Notes under the pieces: model-generated | Seen by the model: the letters and a program-made list of their open reading frames with translations, nothing else | Databases searched by the model: none | Told to the model about the DNA's origin: nothing | Shown here: positions 1 through 9,184 of the stretch, piece by piece | How positions within the stretch are numbered: the first letter of the stretch is position 1 | How the letters are laid out: every line of letters begins with the position of its first letter | Made by a program: the position numbers and the translations under genes | From: Spartobacteria bacterium UBA695 | GTDB taxonomy: Bacteria > Verrucomicrobiota > Verrucomicrobiia > Chthoniobacterales > Chthoniobacteraceae | Assembly (NCBI GenBank): GCA_002298145.1 | Contig: DBMP01000002.1 | Span: 1-13,170, forward strand | Direction of reading: 5' to 3' | DNA length: 13,170 bases

Positions 1-87
1 CTTGTTAGGTGGATACAAGGCGGCGGCGTATGTCCAAGCCATAGGCCAAAGGTCGCCGCGGCTGTTTTCGTACAGCTTATCAACTCC

Positions 88-118
88 CGGCCTCCTTCGG
101 ATGACCCGAAGGGGGCTG
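88..118. other. Strong hairpin upstream of the GYF_2 gene
   Basis: Positions 88-100 and 106-118 are complementary over 13 pairs with two G-T wobbles, around the 5-base loop ATGAC; the inner seven pairs (CCTTCGG/CCGAAGG) are perfect. No T-run follows directly on either strand; on the plus strand AATTGTAATAAG comes next and an A9 run lies at about 133-141. It may end a transcript entering from the left or sit in the leader of the gene at 153. The pairing is seen; the role is inferred. Confidence 0.45.
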
Positions 119-152
119 AATTGTAATAAGCCAAAAAAAAACAGCAAAGGAC

Positions 153-389
153 ATGAGAATTTCCCCGCGTTGCGAAAACGCGCCCGCCCGTTGGTATTAT
201 GCGGAAGGCGACCACGGTGTAGCAGGCCCCGTCACCCTTCAATCCCTCCGCTTCCTTCTCCTGAGAGGAGGCGTCACATTGGATACGCCGGTGCTTCCAG
301 AGAGCGGCGGCGGCCCTTGGCAGCCCTGCCAGAGTGTTTTTACCAGCGAGGAAAAGCGATTGTTCCCACGGAGGCACGAAGGTTTTTAG
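153..389 (+). CDS. Small stand-alone GYF_2 (DUF4339) domain protein
   Basis: This 78-residue protein is essentially one GYF_2 domain. The family pattern is visible: W14-Y15-Y16, then G25-P26-V27, leucines at about 31 and 35, G39, T45, and W56 followed by P58. GYF_2 domains are usually N-terminal adaptor modules, often followed by membrane segments in Planctomycetes and Verrucomicrobia, and are thought to bind proline-containing peptides. Here no membrane segment or second domain follows; the tail is short and basic and ends at a TAG. The ATG at 153 has a purine-rich AAAGG just upstream, with only two bases between, which is unusually close. It lies about 350 bases before dnaK on the same strand but is unlikely to share its promoter. 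Codon use is less GC-biased than in dnaK. It could be a remnant of a longer protein, as no continuation was found in the other frames. The domain call is fairly firm; expression is uncertain. Confidence 0.6.
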   Translation: MRISPRCENAPARWYYAEGDHGVAGPVTLQSLRFLLLRGGVTLDTPVLPESGGGPWQPCQSVFTSEEKRLFPRRHEGF

Positions 390-543
390 GGCCAGGATTT
401 GTCTGTAATGGGTTGGTCAGATTTGCGCATTGAGAATGTTCCCGGGGTCTTCTCCACTCCTAACGGTAAAATGGCGGGCTATTGCGAATCGACTCTAGAA
501 CCAGATTGGCGAAAATTCAGAAAAAGCAGGGTGAACCCTTATT

Positions 544-593
544 TGTGCCAAAGTGTGCCACCCCGGGCGCGCCCACTGTGCCAATCTGCGCCA
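544..593 (+). repeat. Two pairs of 10-bp-spaced TGTGCCA heptamers
   Basis: TGTGCCA occurs at 544-550, 554-560 and 577-583, and the one-base variant TGCGCCA at 587-593. Within each pair the copies start exactly 10 bases apart, about one helical turn; the pairs start 33 bases apart and flank a GC-rich core containing CCCGGGCGCGCCC. Same-face direct repeats fit an array of protein-binding sites. A second reading is the end of a decayed IS21-like element, since that family carries multiple short terminal repeats; no transposase is in the window. The repeats are seen directly; both interpretations are inference. Confidence 0.6.
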
Positions 594-595
594 CC

Positions 596-609
596 GTGAC
601 ACACGTCAC
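596..609. promoter_or_regulatory. CRP/FNR-like palindrome (candidate operator)
   Basis: GTGA (596-599) and TCAC (606-609) are separated by six bases. This is the core spacing of CRP/FNR-family operators (TGTGA-N6-TCACA), but the outer T/A pair is missing. If the -10 box proposed at 650-655 is right, the centre falls close to 60 bases upstream of transcription start, a usual activator position. The palindrome is seen; the regulator is a guess. Confidence 0.3.
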
Positions 610-624
610 CGATATACTTCCATT

Positions 625-655
625 TTGGATATATTCATAAGTCTTTCTTTATGAT
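625..655 (+). promoter_or_regulatory. Candidate vegetative promoter of dnaK
   Basis: TTGGAT at 625-630 and TATGAT at 650-655 resemble -35 and -10 boxes separated by 19 bases, slightly longer than ideal. An alternative -10 (TATAAA) lies at 661-666 without a good -35. The region is sharply more AT-rich than its surroundings, supporting a promoter somewhere at 611-680. The leader to the dnaK ATG would be about 70-75 bases and carries no Shine-Dalgarno sequence. Confidence 0.35.
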
Positions 656-735
656 CACCTTATAAATATTTTCACAATTCGGCCCGGGACTTGCTAAAGG
701 CTAGACCAGCCCACAGGCAACCAACTTACTTTTTT

Positions 736-2679
<1,944 letters not shown>

Positions 2680-2706
2680 TTTCCACGCACCTTTGAGCGA
2701 CAAAGC

Positions 2707-2742
2707 CAAAGCCGCAAGGCACGGCTTTGCCGCTCTCTTTTA
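2707..2742 (+). terminator. Hairpin after dnaK: terminator or attenuator
   Basis: CAAAGCCG (2707-2714) and CGGCTTTG (2722-2729) form a perfect 8-bp stem with a 7-base loop, followed by CCGCTCTCTTTT, an imperfect T-rich tract. It begins 27 bases after the dnaK stop. The weak tail suggests partial termination, which would let dnaK and groESL be produced in different amounts, or an RNA processing site. Confidence 0.55.
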
Positions 2743-2768
2743 CACTTTAAACCTAACCTTTACCGCAT

Positions 2769-2794
2769 CCCCCCGGGTCCCCCGGCGGGTGGGG
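2769..2794. other. C-tract/G-tract element before groES
   Basis: A run of six C (2769-2774) leads into GGG, five C, GGCGGG, T and GGGG within 26 bases. CCGGG (2773-2777) can pair with CCCGG (2781-2785), or the outer C-run can pair with the G-tracts at 2787-2794. It ends about 32 bases before the groES start. It may belong to the groES leader or promoter spacer; I recognise no known thermometer or riboswitch in it. Confidence 0.3.
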
Positions 2795-2826
2795 TAACCA
2801 ACACAAAACCAACAGAAAAACTAGCT

Positions 2827-3120
2827 ATGGCAGTTAATGTCAAACCTCTCGGTGACCGGGTGCTCGTGCAGCCGATCGAAGAGAAAGAAGTTATCAAAGG
2901 CGGCATCATCATTCCTGATACGGCCAAGGAAAAGCCCCAGGAAGGCAAAGTCGTCGCGCTCGGAACCGGCAAGCTCGATGAGAAGGGCAACAAAGTCGAA
3001 TTCACCGTCAAGGTGGACGACCGCGTGCTGATCTCCAAATACGGCGGTACCGAAATCAAGGTCGACAACGTCAGCTACCTCATCCTGCGCGAGGACGACA
3101 TTCTCGGCATCCTCGGCTAA
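2827..3120 (+). CDS. groES: Co-chaperonin GroES (Hsp10)
   Basis: A seven-subunit lid that caps GroEL to form the folding chamber. At 97 residues it is the usual length. The N-terminal strand has KPLGDRVLVQP (6-16). The mobile loop spans roughly 18-33 with the hydrophobic tripeptide III at 27-29 that docks on GroEL. The roof hairpin (GTGKLDEKGNK) is at about 46-56, and it ends with a DDILGILG-type strand. ATG 2827 gives the canonical MAVNVKPLGDR start. No Shine-Dalgarno sequence precedes it (GAAAAACTAGCT lies upstream). It is 147 bases from dnaK and 36 from groEL, so it is clearly co-transcribed with groEL and perhaps also read from dnaK. Confidence 0.98.
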   Translation: MAVNVKPLGDRVLVQPIEEKEVIKGGIIIPDTAKEKPQEGKVVALGTGKLDEKGNKVEFTVKVDDRVLISKYGGTEIKVDNVSYLILREDDILGILG

Positions 3121-3156
3121 TTTCACTAGAACTTTTACTCTCGTTTCCAATACCTT

Positions 3157-4791
<1,635 letters not shown>

Positions 4792-4848
4792 GCTCGCAAG
4801 AGCTTCCAATGGGCTGACAAGGCCCGTCATTCCAAGCGAAAGCTTACC

Positions 4849-4886
4849 ACCGGGTCCGGAAAATCTTCCGGACCCGGTTCTTTTTT
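4849..4886 (+). terminator. Rho-independent terminator after groEL
   Basis: ACCGGGTCCGGA (4849-4860) and TCCGGACCCGGT (4867-4878) form a perfect 12-bp GC-rich stem with a 6-base loop, followed immediately by TCTTTTTT. This textbook intrinsic terminator closes the dnaK-groES-groEL unit and separates it from the response regulator. A weaker hairpin (GGGC 4811-4814 with GCCC 4822-4825) precedes it. Confidence 0.93.
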
Positions 4887-4937
4887 GCAGTGACGACATG
4901 GGCCTTTGCCCTCATACTCACCTCCCGAAGGGATTCC

Positions 4938-5336
4938 ATGACTTCCAACGCCGACACCACAGCCCTAAAGCCCGCCACCATCCTCCTCGTGGATGATGAT
5001 CCCTTCATGCTCCGGCTCATGAACCTGATTCTCCAGAGCGACGGGTACGAGCTCATCCAGGCCCGCAGCGGAGAGGAAGCGCTGAGCGCCATACGCGAGC
5101 ATACGAACGTGGATCTGGTCATCTCGGATGTGGTAATGCCCGGGATGAACGGCGAGCTGCTGCGCGACACGGTGCGGCGGCAGTGGCCGAAGTCGAAATT
5201 CATCGTCTGCTCGGGCTACCCCGACAAATGCTGGGACCTGGCCAACAGCGACGCCCCGGTGACCACGCTTTCCAAGCCCTTCACCGCCAACGTCCTGAAG
5301 CAAAAGGTGCGCGAGGCCCTGGCCGCTGAGGCGTAG
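4938..5336 (+). CDS. Single-domain (CheY-like) response regulator
   Basis: The 132 residues are one receiver (REC) domain with no output domain. The acidic Mg-binding cluster is D19-D20-D21 in LLVDDDP. The phosphoacceptor is D64 in VISDVVMPGMNG. The conserved Ser/Thr is S92 in CSGY, and the lysine is K113 in LSKPF. All catalytic positions are intact, so it should accept phosphate from a histidine kinase or phosphotransfer protein and act by protein-protein contact. I chose ATG 4938 because GAAGGGA at 4927-4933 is a good ribosome binding site, one of few in this window, and an in-frame GTG at 4890 would add residues unlike a receiver. No kinase is nearby, so the partner is unknown. The sequence resembles receivers attached to hybrid kinases. 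It converges on the helicase gene with 28 bases between. Confidence 0.92.
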   Translation: MTSNADTTALKPATILLVDDDPFMLRLMNLILQSDGYELIQARSGEEALSAIREHTNVDLVISDVVMPGMNGELLRDTVRRQWPKSKFIVCSGYPDKCWDLANSDAPVTTLSKPFTANVLKQKVREALAAEA

Positions 5337-5364
5337 GCCCACCGAGAGCTGAAAGCGGCTGGCC

Positions 5365-7386
5365 CTATCTCCCGCCGCCGGTCTCCAGCGCGGCGCGCAT
5401 GGCGGCGAAACGCGATTTAACGGCGGTATCGGCCACGGGTGTATTCATGAGCTTCTTTAAATCAATGCGCTCGATGAGATCCGGGTCGAGTTCCTTGATG
5501 AAGCTGCTCGGCGTGCACGGGATCGACCCGCCGTAGCGGAACCGGCTGTAGCAGTAAGTCATCGTGAGGGTCTGCTGGGCGCGGGTAATGCCGACGTAGA
5601 GCAGGCGGCGCTCTTCATCGAGCGTCCCTTCGAGCTTCGAACGGTCATGCGGCAGGACGCCTTCCTCCAGGCCGACCAGGTAGCAGTGCGGGAACTCCAG
5701 CCCCTTACTGGCGTGCAGGGTAATGAGCGTGACGCCGGTCCCCTTCTCCTTGTCGTCGTCGTCCTTGTCCTGGCGCAGCGCCATGGCGTCGAGGAAGCCG
5801 GAGAGGCCGCCGTCGGATTTCTCCAGGTAGCGCTCGAAGCCGCCCACCAAGTCCCGGATGTTGCTCTCGCGCTTGAGCGCCTCGTCGCCGTTCTTGCACG
5901 AGCGGCGGAGGTCGTCGTAGTAGCCGGATTCGTCGATAATTTTGCGTAATACTTCCGGCTGATTGACGAGCGGCTCGTTGAGCTTGGTCTCCCAGGCGTC
6001 GAGCTGCGTCATGAATTCATGGATGGCCGTCACCGCCCGCGGCGTGATGCCCTGGTGAAGCTCCTCCTTTTGCAGCGCCTGGAAAAGGCTGCACTTCTCC
6101 TTGATGCTCAGCTCCAGGGCCTTCTGCACGGTCGCCTCGCTGATCCCGCGCGGCGGCGTGTTGATGATGCGCAGGAGCGCCGCGTCGTTGTCGGCGTTGA
6201 GCGTGCAGGCGAAGTAGGAGAGGACGTCTTTAACTTCGCGCGAGTCGAAGAAGCTTTTTCCGCCGATGATCCGGTAGGGCACGCCTTTTTCCTGGAAGGC
6301 CTGCTCCAGCGAGCGGGCCTGGGCGTTCATGCGAAAGAGGACGGCGAAGTCCTCGTAGCGCAGGTTCCCCTCGGCCTTGCGTTTGGCGATCTCCCCGGCG
6401 ATGAAGTCGGCCTCCTCGTGGTCGTTGGGGGCCATGACGAGGCGCACCTTGTCGCCGTCGCCCTTGCCGCTCCAGAGCTGCTTGGGGCGGCGGCGCGGGT
6501 TGTTTTTAATGAGGGTGTTGGCGGTGTTGAGGATCGAGTTGGTGCTGCGGTAGTTCTGCTCCAGCTTGACGACGGTGGGGTTGGGGAAATGCGTCTCGAA
6601 CTCCAGGATGTTGGAGACTTCCGCGCCGCGCCAGCCGTAGATGGACTGGTCGTCGTCGCCCACCACGGCGACGTTGGGCGGGGTGCCGTCGTCGCGCTTG
6701 GCCAAGTAGCCGACCAGTTCGAGCTGGAGGCGGTTGGTGTCTTGAAACTCATCGACCATAACGTAGCGGAAGCGCTTCTGCCAGCGCTGGCGCACGTCGG
6801 CGTGCTCGGCGAGGAGTTTGACGGTCAAGAGCAGCAGGTCGTCGAAGTCGACGGCGTTGAGCTGCTTCAAGTCGGCCTGGTAGCGGGCGAAGATCGCGCC
6901 GATGAGGGTTTTTTCCTCCTGCGGGGCGTTCCAGCCGTTGTTCTTGGCCTTGCTGATCAAGGACTTGGCGACGTTGGGCTCCATTTTTTCCCCAATGGCC
7001 ACCGTGCGGGTGATGATTTTCTTAAGGAGGCCCGTCTGATCGCCCTCGTCGTAGATGGTGAAGTTCTTTTTGTAGCCGAGCTTCTCGATATCCTGCCGCA
7101 GGATGCGCATGCAGAGGGCGTGGAAGGTGGACATCGTGACCTTGCCCGCCTTTTCCTTGCCAAGCATGGCCATGAGGCGCTCGCGCATTTCGTTGGCGGC
7201 CTTGTTGGTGAAGGTGACGGCCAGGATGGAGGCGGCCTCGATGCCCTGCGAGAGCATGTAGCCGATGCGGAAGGTGATGACGCGCGTTTTGCCCGTGCCC
7301 GCCCCGGCGAGAATAAGCAGCGGCCCCTCCGTGGTGGTCACGGCGTGGCGCTGCGGGTCGTTGAGATCGAAGAGGCGGAAGGACAT
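5365..7386 (-). CDS. UvrD/Rep-family (SF1A) 3'-5' DNA helicase
   Basis: ATP-dependent helicase that moves 3' to 5' on single-stranded DNA, used in replication restart, repair or removal of proteins from DNA. All SF1A motifs are present in 673 residues: Walker A AGAGTGKT (27-34), motif Ia AVTFTNKAANEM (from 56), Walker B VDEFQDTN (211-218), GDDDQSIYGWRG (243-254), EQNYRS (276-281), TLHASKGLEFP (556-566) and RRLLYVGITRAQ (593-604). The length and the EEGVLPH stretch resemble E. coli Rep more than UvrD or PcrA. The long PcrA/UvrD C-terminal tail, which in those proteins contacts RNA polymerase, is absent. ATG 7386 gives MSFRLFDLNDPQ; an in-frame GTG at 7428 adds 14 proline/glycine-rich residues that look untranslated. 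It is a single-gene unit divergent from the DUF350 operon. Family is certain; the choice among Rep, PcrA and UvrD is not. Confidence 0.95.
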   Translation of the reverse strand: MSFRLFDLNDPQRHAVTTTEGPLLILAGAGTGKTRVITFRIGYMLSQGIEAASILAVTFTNKAANEMRERLMAMLGKEKAGKVTMSTFHALCMRILRQDIEKLGYKKNFTIYDEGDQTGLLKKIITRTVAIGEKMEPNVAKSLISKAKNNGWNAPQEEKTLIGAIFARYQADLKQLNAVDFDDLLLLTVKLLAEHADVRQRWQKRFRYVMVDEFQDTNRLQLELVGYLAKRDDGTPPNVAVVGDDDQSIYGWRGAEVSNILEFETHFPNPTVVKLEQNYRSTNSILNTANTLIKNNPRRRPKQLWSGKGDGDKVRLVMAPNDHEEADFIAGEIAKRKAEGNLRYEDFAVLFRMNAQARSLEQAFQEKGVPYRIIGGKSFFDSREVKDVLSYFACTLNADNDAALLRIINTPPRGISEATVQKALELSIKEKCSLFQALQKEELHQGITPRAVTAIHEFMTQLDAWETKLNEPLVNQPEVLRKIIDESGYYDDLRRSCKNGDEALKRESNIRDLVGGFERYLEKSDGGLSGFLDAMALRQDKDDDDKEKGTGVTLITLHASKGLEFPHCYLVGLEEGVLPHDRSKLEGTLDEERRLLYVGITRAQQTLTMTYCYSRFRYGGSIPCTPSSFIKELDPDLIERIDLKKLMNTPVADTAVKSRFAAMRAALETGGGR

Positions 7387-7504
7387 TTTCGGGGGGCAAA
7401 CTCTACCCTCGCCCGGGCCGGGCCGCACGCTTTTTTGGTCCCGTTTCGCGCGCCCCGCCTCCTTTTTCTCTGTAACTCGGGGCGACTTCTGCTATGCATG
7501 CGCC

Positions 7505-7750
7505 ATGGCACTTTTTACCGGACTCCCCCTCCTGGCCTGGGCATCCACCACGCTGCCCGAAGCCCTTGTCTCGACGGTCCTTTTCGGGATGGTCGGCATT
7601 CTCCTCTCCATTCTCGGCTTCAAGCTCTTTGACTGGGCCACGCCGGTCTCCTTCGACAAGGAACTGGAGAAGGGCAACGTCGCCGTCGGCATCCTCTGCG
7701 GAGCCATCGTGCTCGGCATCTGCCACGTCATCGCGACGGCCATTAGCTAA
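7505..7750 (+). CDS. DUF350 inner-membrane protein (YjfL-like, single repeat)
   Basis: An 81-residue protein with two hydrophobic helices: about 19-44, containing LVSTVLFGMVGILLSILGFKLF, and about 59-80, containing VAVGILCGAIVLGICHVIA. They are joined by a polar segment with the DUF350 signature FDWATPVSFDKELEKGNVAV. DUF350 proteins such as E. coli YjfL usually carry two such units in about 130 residues; this one has a single unit and may need to dimerise. No biochemical function is established. ATG 7505 has no clear Shine-Dalgarno sequence. It starts a three-gene operon: the lipoprotein follows after 22 bases and the ATP-grasp ligase after a further 5. That company matches yjfL-yjfM-yjfC, so it probably forms a membrane platform for the ligase or its product. 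Confidence 0.85.
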   Translation: MALFTGLPLLAWASTTLPEALVSTVLFGMVGILLSILGFKLFDWATPVSFDKELEKGNVAVGILCGAIVLGICHVIATAIS

Positions 7751-7772
7751 TTTCCCTTCCCCCCCCTCCCGA

Positions 7773-8030
7773 GTGAAACGCTCGAAGAAAGTCCTCCTCC
7801 TCATCACCGGCTCGGTGGTGCTGGGCGCTTGTGGCCGCGCGCCGCAGCCTCCGGCCGACCCGAACGCCTCGCCGACCCCCAGTCCCACGCCGGGCAGCTC
7901 TGGTTACCACGGCGGCAGCCATTGGTGGAACTTCGGCGGGCACAGTTCGAACAGCGGCGGCGGCGGTTTTTCTCACGGTATCAGCCGGGGCGGCTTCGGG
8001 TTCCACGGGTTCGGCGGGCACGGAAGCTGA
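7773..8030 (+). CDS. Small Gly/Ser/His-rich lipoprotein with SRGGFG tail (YjfM/YgiB-like position)
   Basis: The 85 residues start at a GTG. They contain a basic n-region (KRSKK), a hydrophobic stretch, and a lipobox LGAC at 17-20, so Cys20 should be lipidated after signal peptidase II cleavage. Next is a Pro/Ser/Thr linker (about 24-42), then a low-complexity domain of Gly, Ser, His and aromatic residues that includes SRGGFG and ends GGHGS. E. coli YgiB and YjfM (DUF1190), which neighbour glutathionylspermidine-synthase-like genes, carry a similar RGGFG segment near their C-termini, so I read this as a short functional counterpart. It overlaps neither neighbour; a C-rich tract precedes the start and the ligase begins 5 bases after its stop. 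No enzyme domain is visible. It may be a structural surface protein or a substrate of the ligase. GTG is chosen because no ATG fits the signal peptide. Confidence 0.72.
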   Translation: MKRSKKVLLLITGSVVLGACGRAPQPPADPNASPTPSPTPGSSGYHGGSHWWNFGGHSSNSGGGGFSHGISRGGFGFHGFGGHGS

Positions 8031-8035
8031 CTCTT

Positions 8036-9160
8036 ATGAAGCGTCTCCGCACCGCTCCGCGCCCGGACTGGCAGACGAAGGTGGAAGCCCTGGGCCTCGT
8101 CTTTCACACGGCGGAAACGCCCTACTGGGACGAGTCGGCGCACTATGTTTTCACCATGGCCGAGGTGCTGGAACTCGAACGGGCCACGGGCGAGCTCTTC
8201 CGGCTCTGCTGCGCGGCGGTGGAGCACGTGCTGGCCCACGATCTCTGGGAGCGCATGGGCATCCCCGAGGCCTTCGCCCCGATGATCCGGCGCTCGTGGA
8301 CGGAGGATGACGTGGCGCTCTATGGCCGTTTCGACCTCCGCTACGGCGGCGCGGGCTCGGGCGCGCCGAAGCTCTACGAATTCAACGCCGACACGCCGAC
8401 CTCGCTCCTGGAGGCGGCGGTGGTCCAGTGGTACTGGCTGGAGGAGTGCTTCCCCGGCGGCGACCAGTTTAACTCCCTGCACGAGCGGCTCATTGCGCAT
8501 TGGAAAATCAGCGGTATCGACGGGCCGGTCCATTTCGCCATGGCCCGGGGCAGCGACGAGGAATTCGCCACCGTCGTTTACCTGGAGGACACGGCGCGCC
8601 AGGCGGGGCTGACCACCTCGCGCCTTTACGTGGACGAGATCGGCTGGAACGGGAGCAAATTTGTCGACCTCCTCTGCCGCCCGATCCGCACGCTCTTCAA
8701 GCTCTACCCGTGGGAATGGCTGATCCGCGAGCCCTTCGCCAAGCACCTCCCTCTGGAGCCGTGGAGCGTGATCGAGCCGCCGTGGAAGATGATCCTGAGC
8801 AACAAGCGCCTGCTGCCGCTGCTCTGGGAGCTTTTCCCCGGGCACCCGAACCTGCTCCCCGCCTTCCCCACGCCCGACCCGCTGGGCGAGGCCTACGCGC
8901 GCAAGCCGGTCTTCGGGCGCGAGGGCGCGGGGATCACGCTCGTCAAGGGGAGCCACGAAGTGACGACAGAGGGCGGGGCGGAGATCGACGGTGGCTTTAT
9001 CTACCAGGCCCTCGACCTTCCGCCGGTATTTGACGGCGCTTTTCCGGTCATCGGCTCATGGATCGTCGGCGGGGAGGCGGCAGGCATGGGCATCCGCGAG
9101 GCCAGCACGCCGGTGACAAACCAGACGAGCCGCTTCGTGCCCCACCGCATCGAAGGTTAA
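8036..9160 (+). CDS. Glutathionylspermidine synthase-like ATP-grasp ligase (YgiC/YjfC type)
   Basis: The 374 residues match the preATP-grasp/ATP-grasp synthetase fold of glutathionylspermidine synthase without its amidase domain, as in E. coli YgiC and YjfC. Visible blocks are RFDLRYGG (98-105), LYEFNADTPTSLLEAA (113-128), DQFNSLHERLI (143-153), LYPWEW (223-228), EPPWK and SNKRLLPLLWELFPGHPNLLPA (247-276), KPVFGREGAGI (290-300), and the C-terminal GSWIVGGEAAGMGIRE with SRFVPH (340-370). The family forms an amide bond using ATP; for YgiC-type proteins the substrate is not established and glutathionylspermidine formation cannot be assumed. ATG 8036 is 5 bases after the lipoprotein stop, giving tight coupling. 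The second and third operon partners are membrane-associated, suggesting a cell-envelope substrate. It converges on the FkbM gene with 24 bases between. Confidence 0.92.
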   Translation: MKRLRTAPRPDWQTKVEALGLVFHTAETPYWDESAHYVFTMAEVLELERATGELFRLCCAAVEHVLAHDLWERMGIPEAFAPMIRRSWTEDDVALYGRFDLRYGGAGSGAPKLYEFNADTPTSLLEAAVVQWYWLEECFPGGDQFNSLHERLIAHWKISGIDGPVHFAMARGSDEEFATVVYLEDTARQAGLTTSRLYVDEIGWNGSKFVDLLCRPIRTLFKLYPWEWLIREPFAKHLPLEPWSVIEPPWKMILSNKRLLPLLWELFPGHPNLLPAFPTPDPLGEAYARKPVFGREGAGITLVKGSHEVTTEGGAEIDGGFIYQALDLPPVFDGAFPVIGSWIVGGEAAGMGIREASTPVTNQTSRFVPHRIEG

Positions 9161-9184
9161 CCGGCGAGCCGACCGGAATCCGCG

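Larger units (their letters stand above)
390..735 (+). other. Gene-free region upstream of dnaK
   Basis: I see no convincing gene in these 346 bases. A reading frame opens from TTG at 399 to a TGA at 597-599, but it resembles no family I know and its end is only the translation of a DNA repeat. The stretch contains four TGTGCCA-type heptamers (544-593), a GTGA-N6-TCAC palindrome (596-609) and, from about 611, an abrupt change to AT-rich sequence with promoter-like hexamers. I found no CIRCE element (TTAGCACTC-N9-GAGTGCTAA) and no clear sigma-32-type promoter. Confidence 0.6.

Noticed and set aside
1..126. Possible coding sequence on the minus strand at the left edge, reading VDKLYENSRGDLWPMAWTYA
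   Set aside because: The residue mix looks protein-like, but there is no in-frame ATG, GTG or TTG start before it and the window cuts it off, so it cannot be told from chance without leftward sequence.
399..599. Small plus-strand frame before dnaK ending in a repeated LCQS-type peptide
   Set aside because: The peptide repeat is just the translation of the TGTGCCA DNA repeats; no family match, weak TTG start and no ribosome site.
600..735. CIRCE or sigma-32 heat-shock promoter for dnaK
   Set aside because: I looked for TTAGCACTC-N9-GAGTGCTAA and for CTTGAA with CCCCAT-type boxes and found neither here nor before groES.
6019..7632. Plus-strand open frame opposite the helicase
   Set aside because: The helicase frame has every SF1A motif; the antisense product is repetitive in Val, Gly, Ala and Glu and crosses into the DUF350 gene in another frame.
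7973..8956. Minus-strand open frame opposite the lipoprotein and ATP-grasp gene
   Set aside because: The plus-strand frame carries clear family motifs throughout; the antisense product is Arg/Gly/Ala-rich shadow.
8036..9160. Calling the ATP-grasp gene a true bifunctional glutathionylspermidine synthetase/amidase
   Set aside because: Only the synthetase part is present; there is no N-terminal CHAP-type amidase domain, and YgiC-type homologues have no settled substrate.
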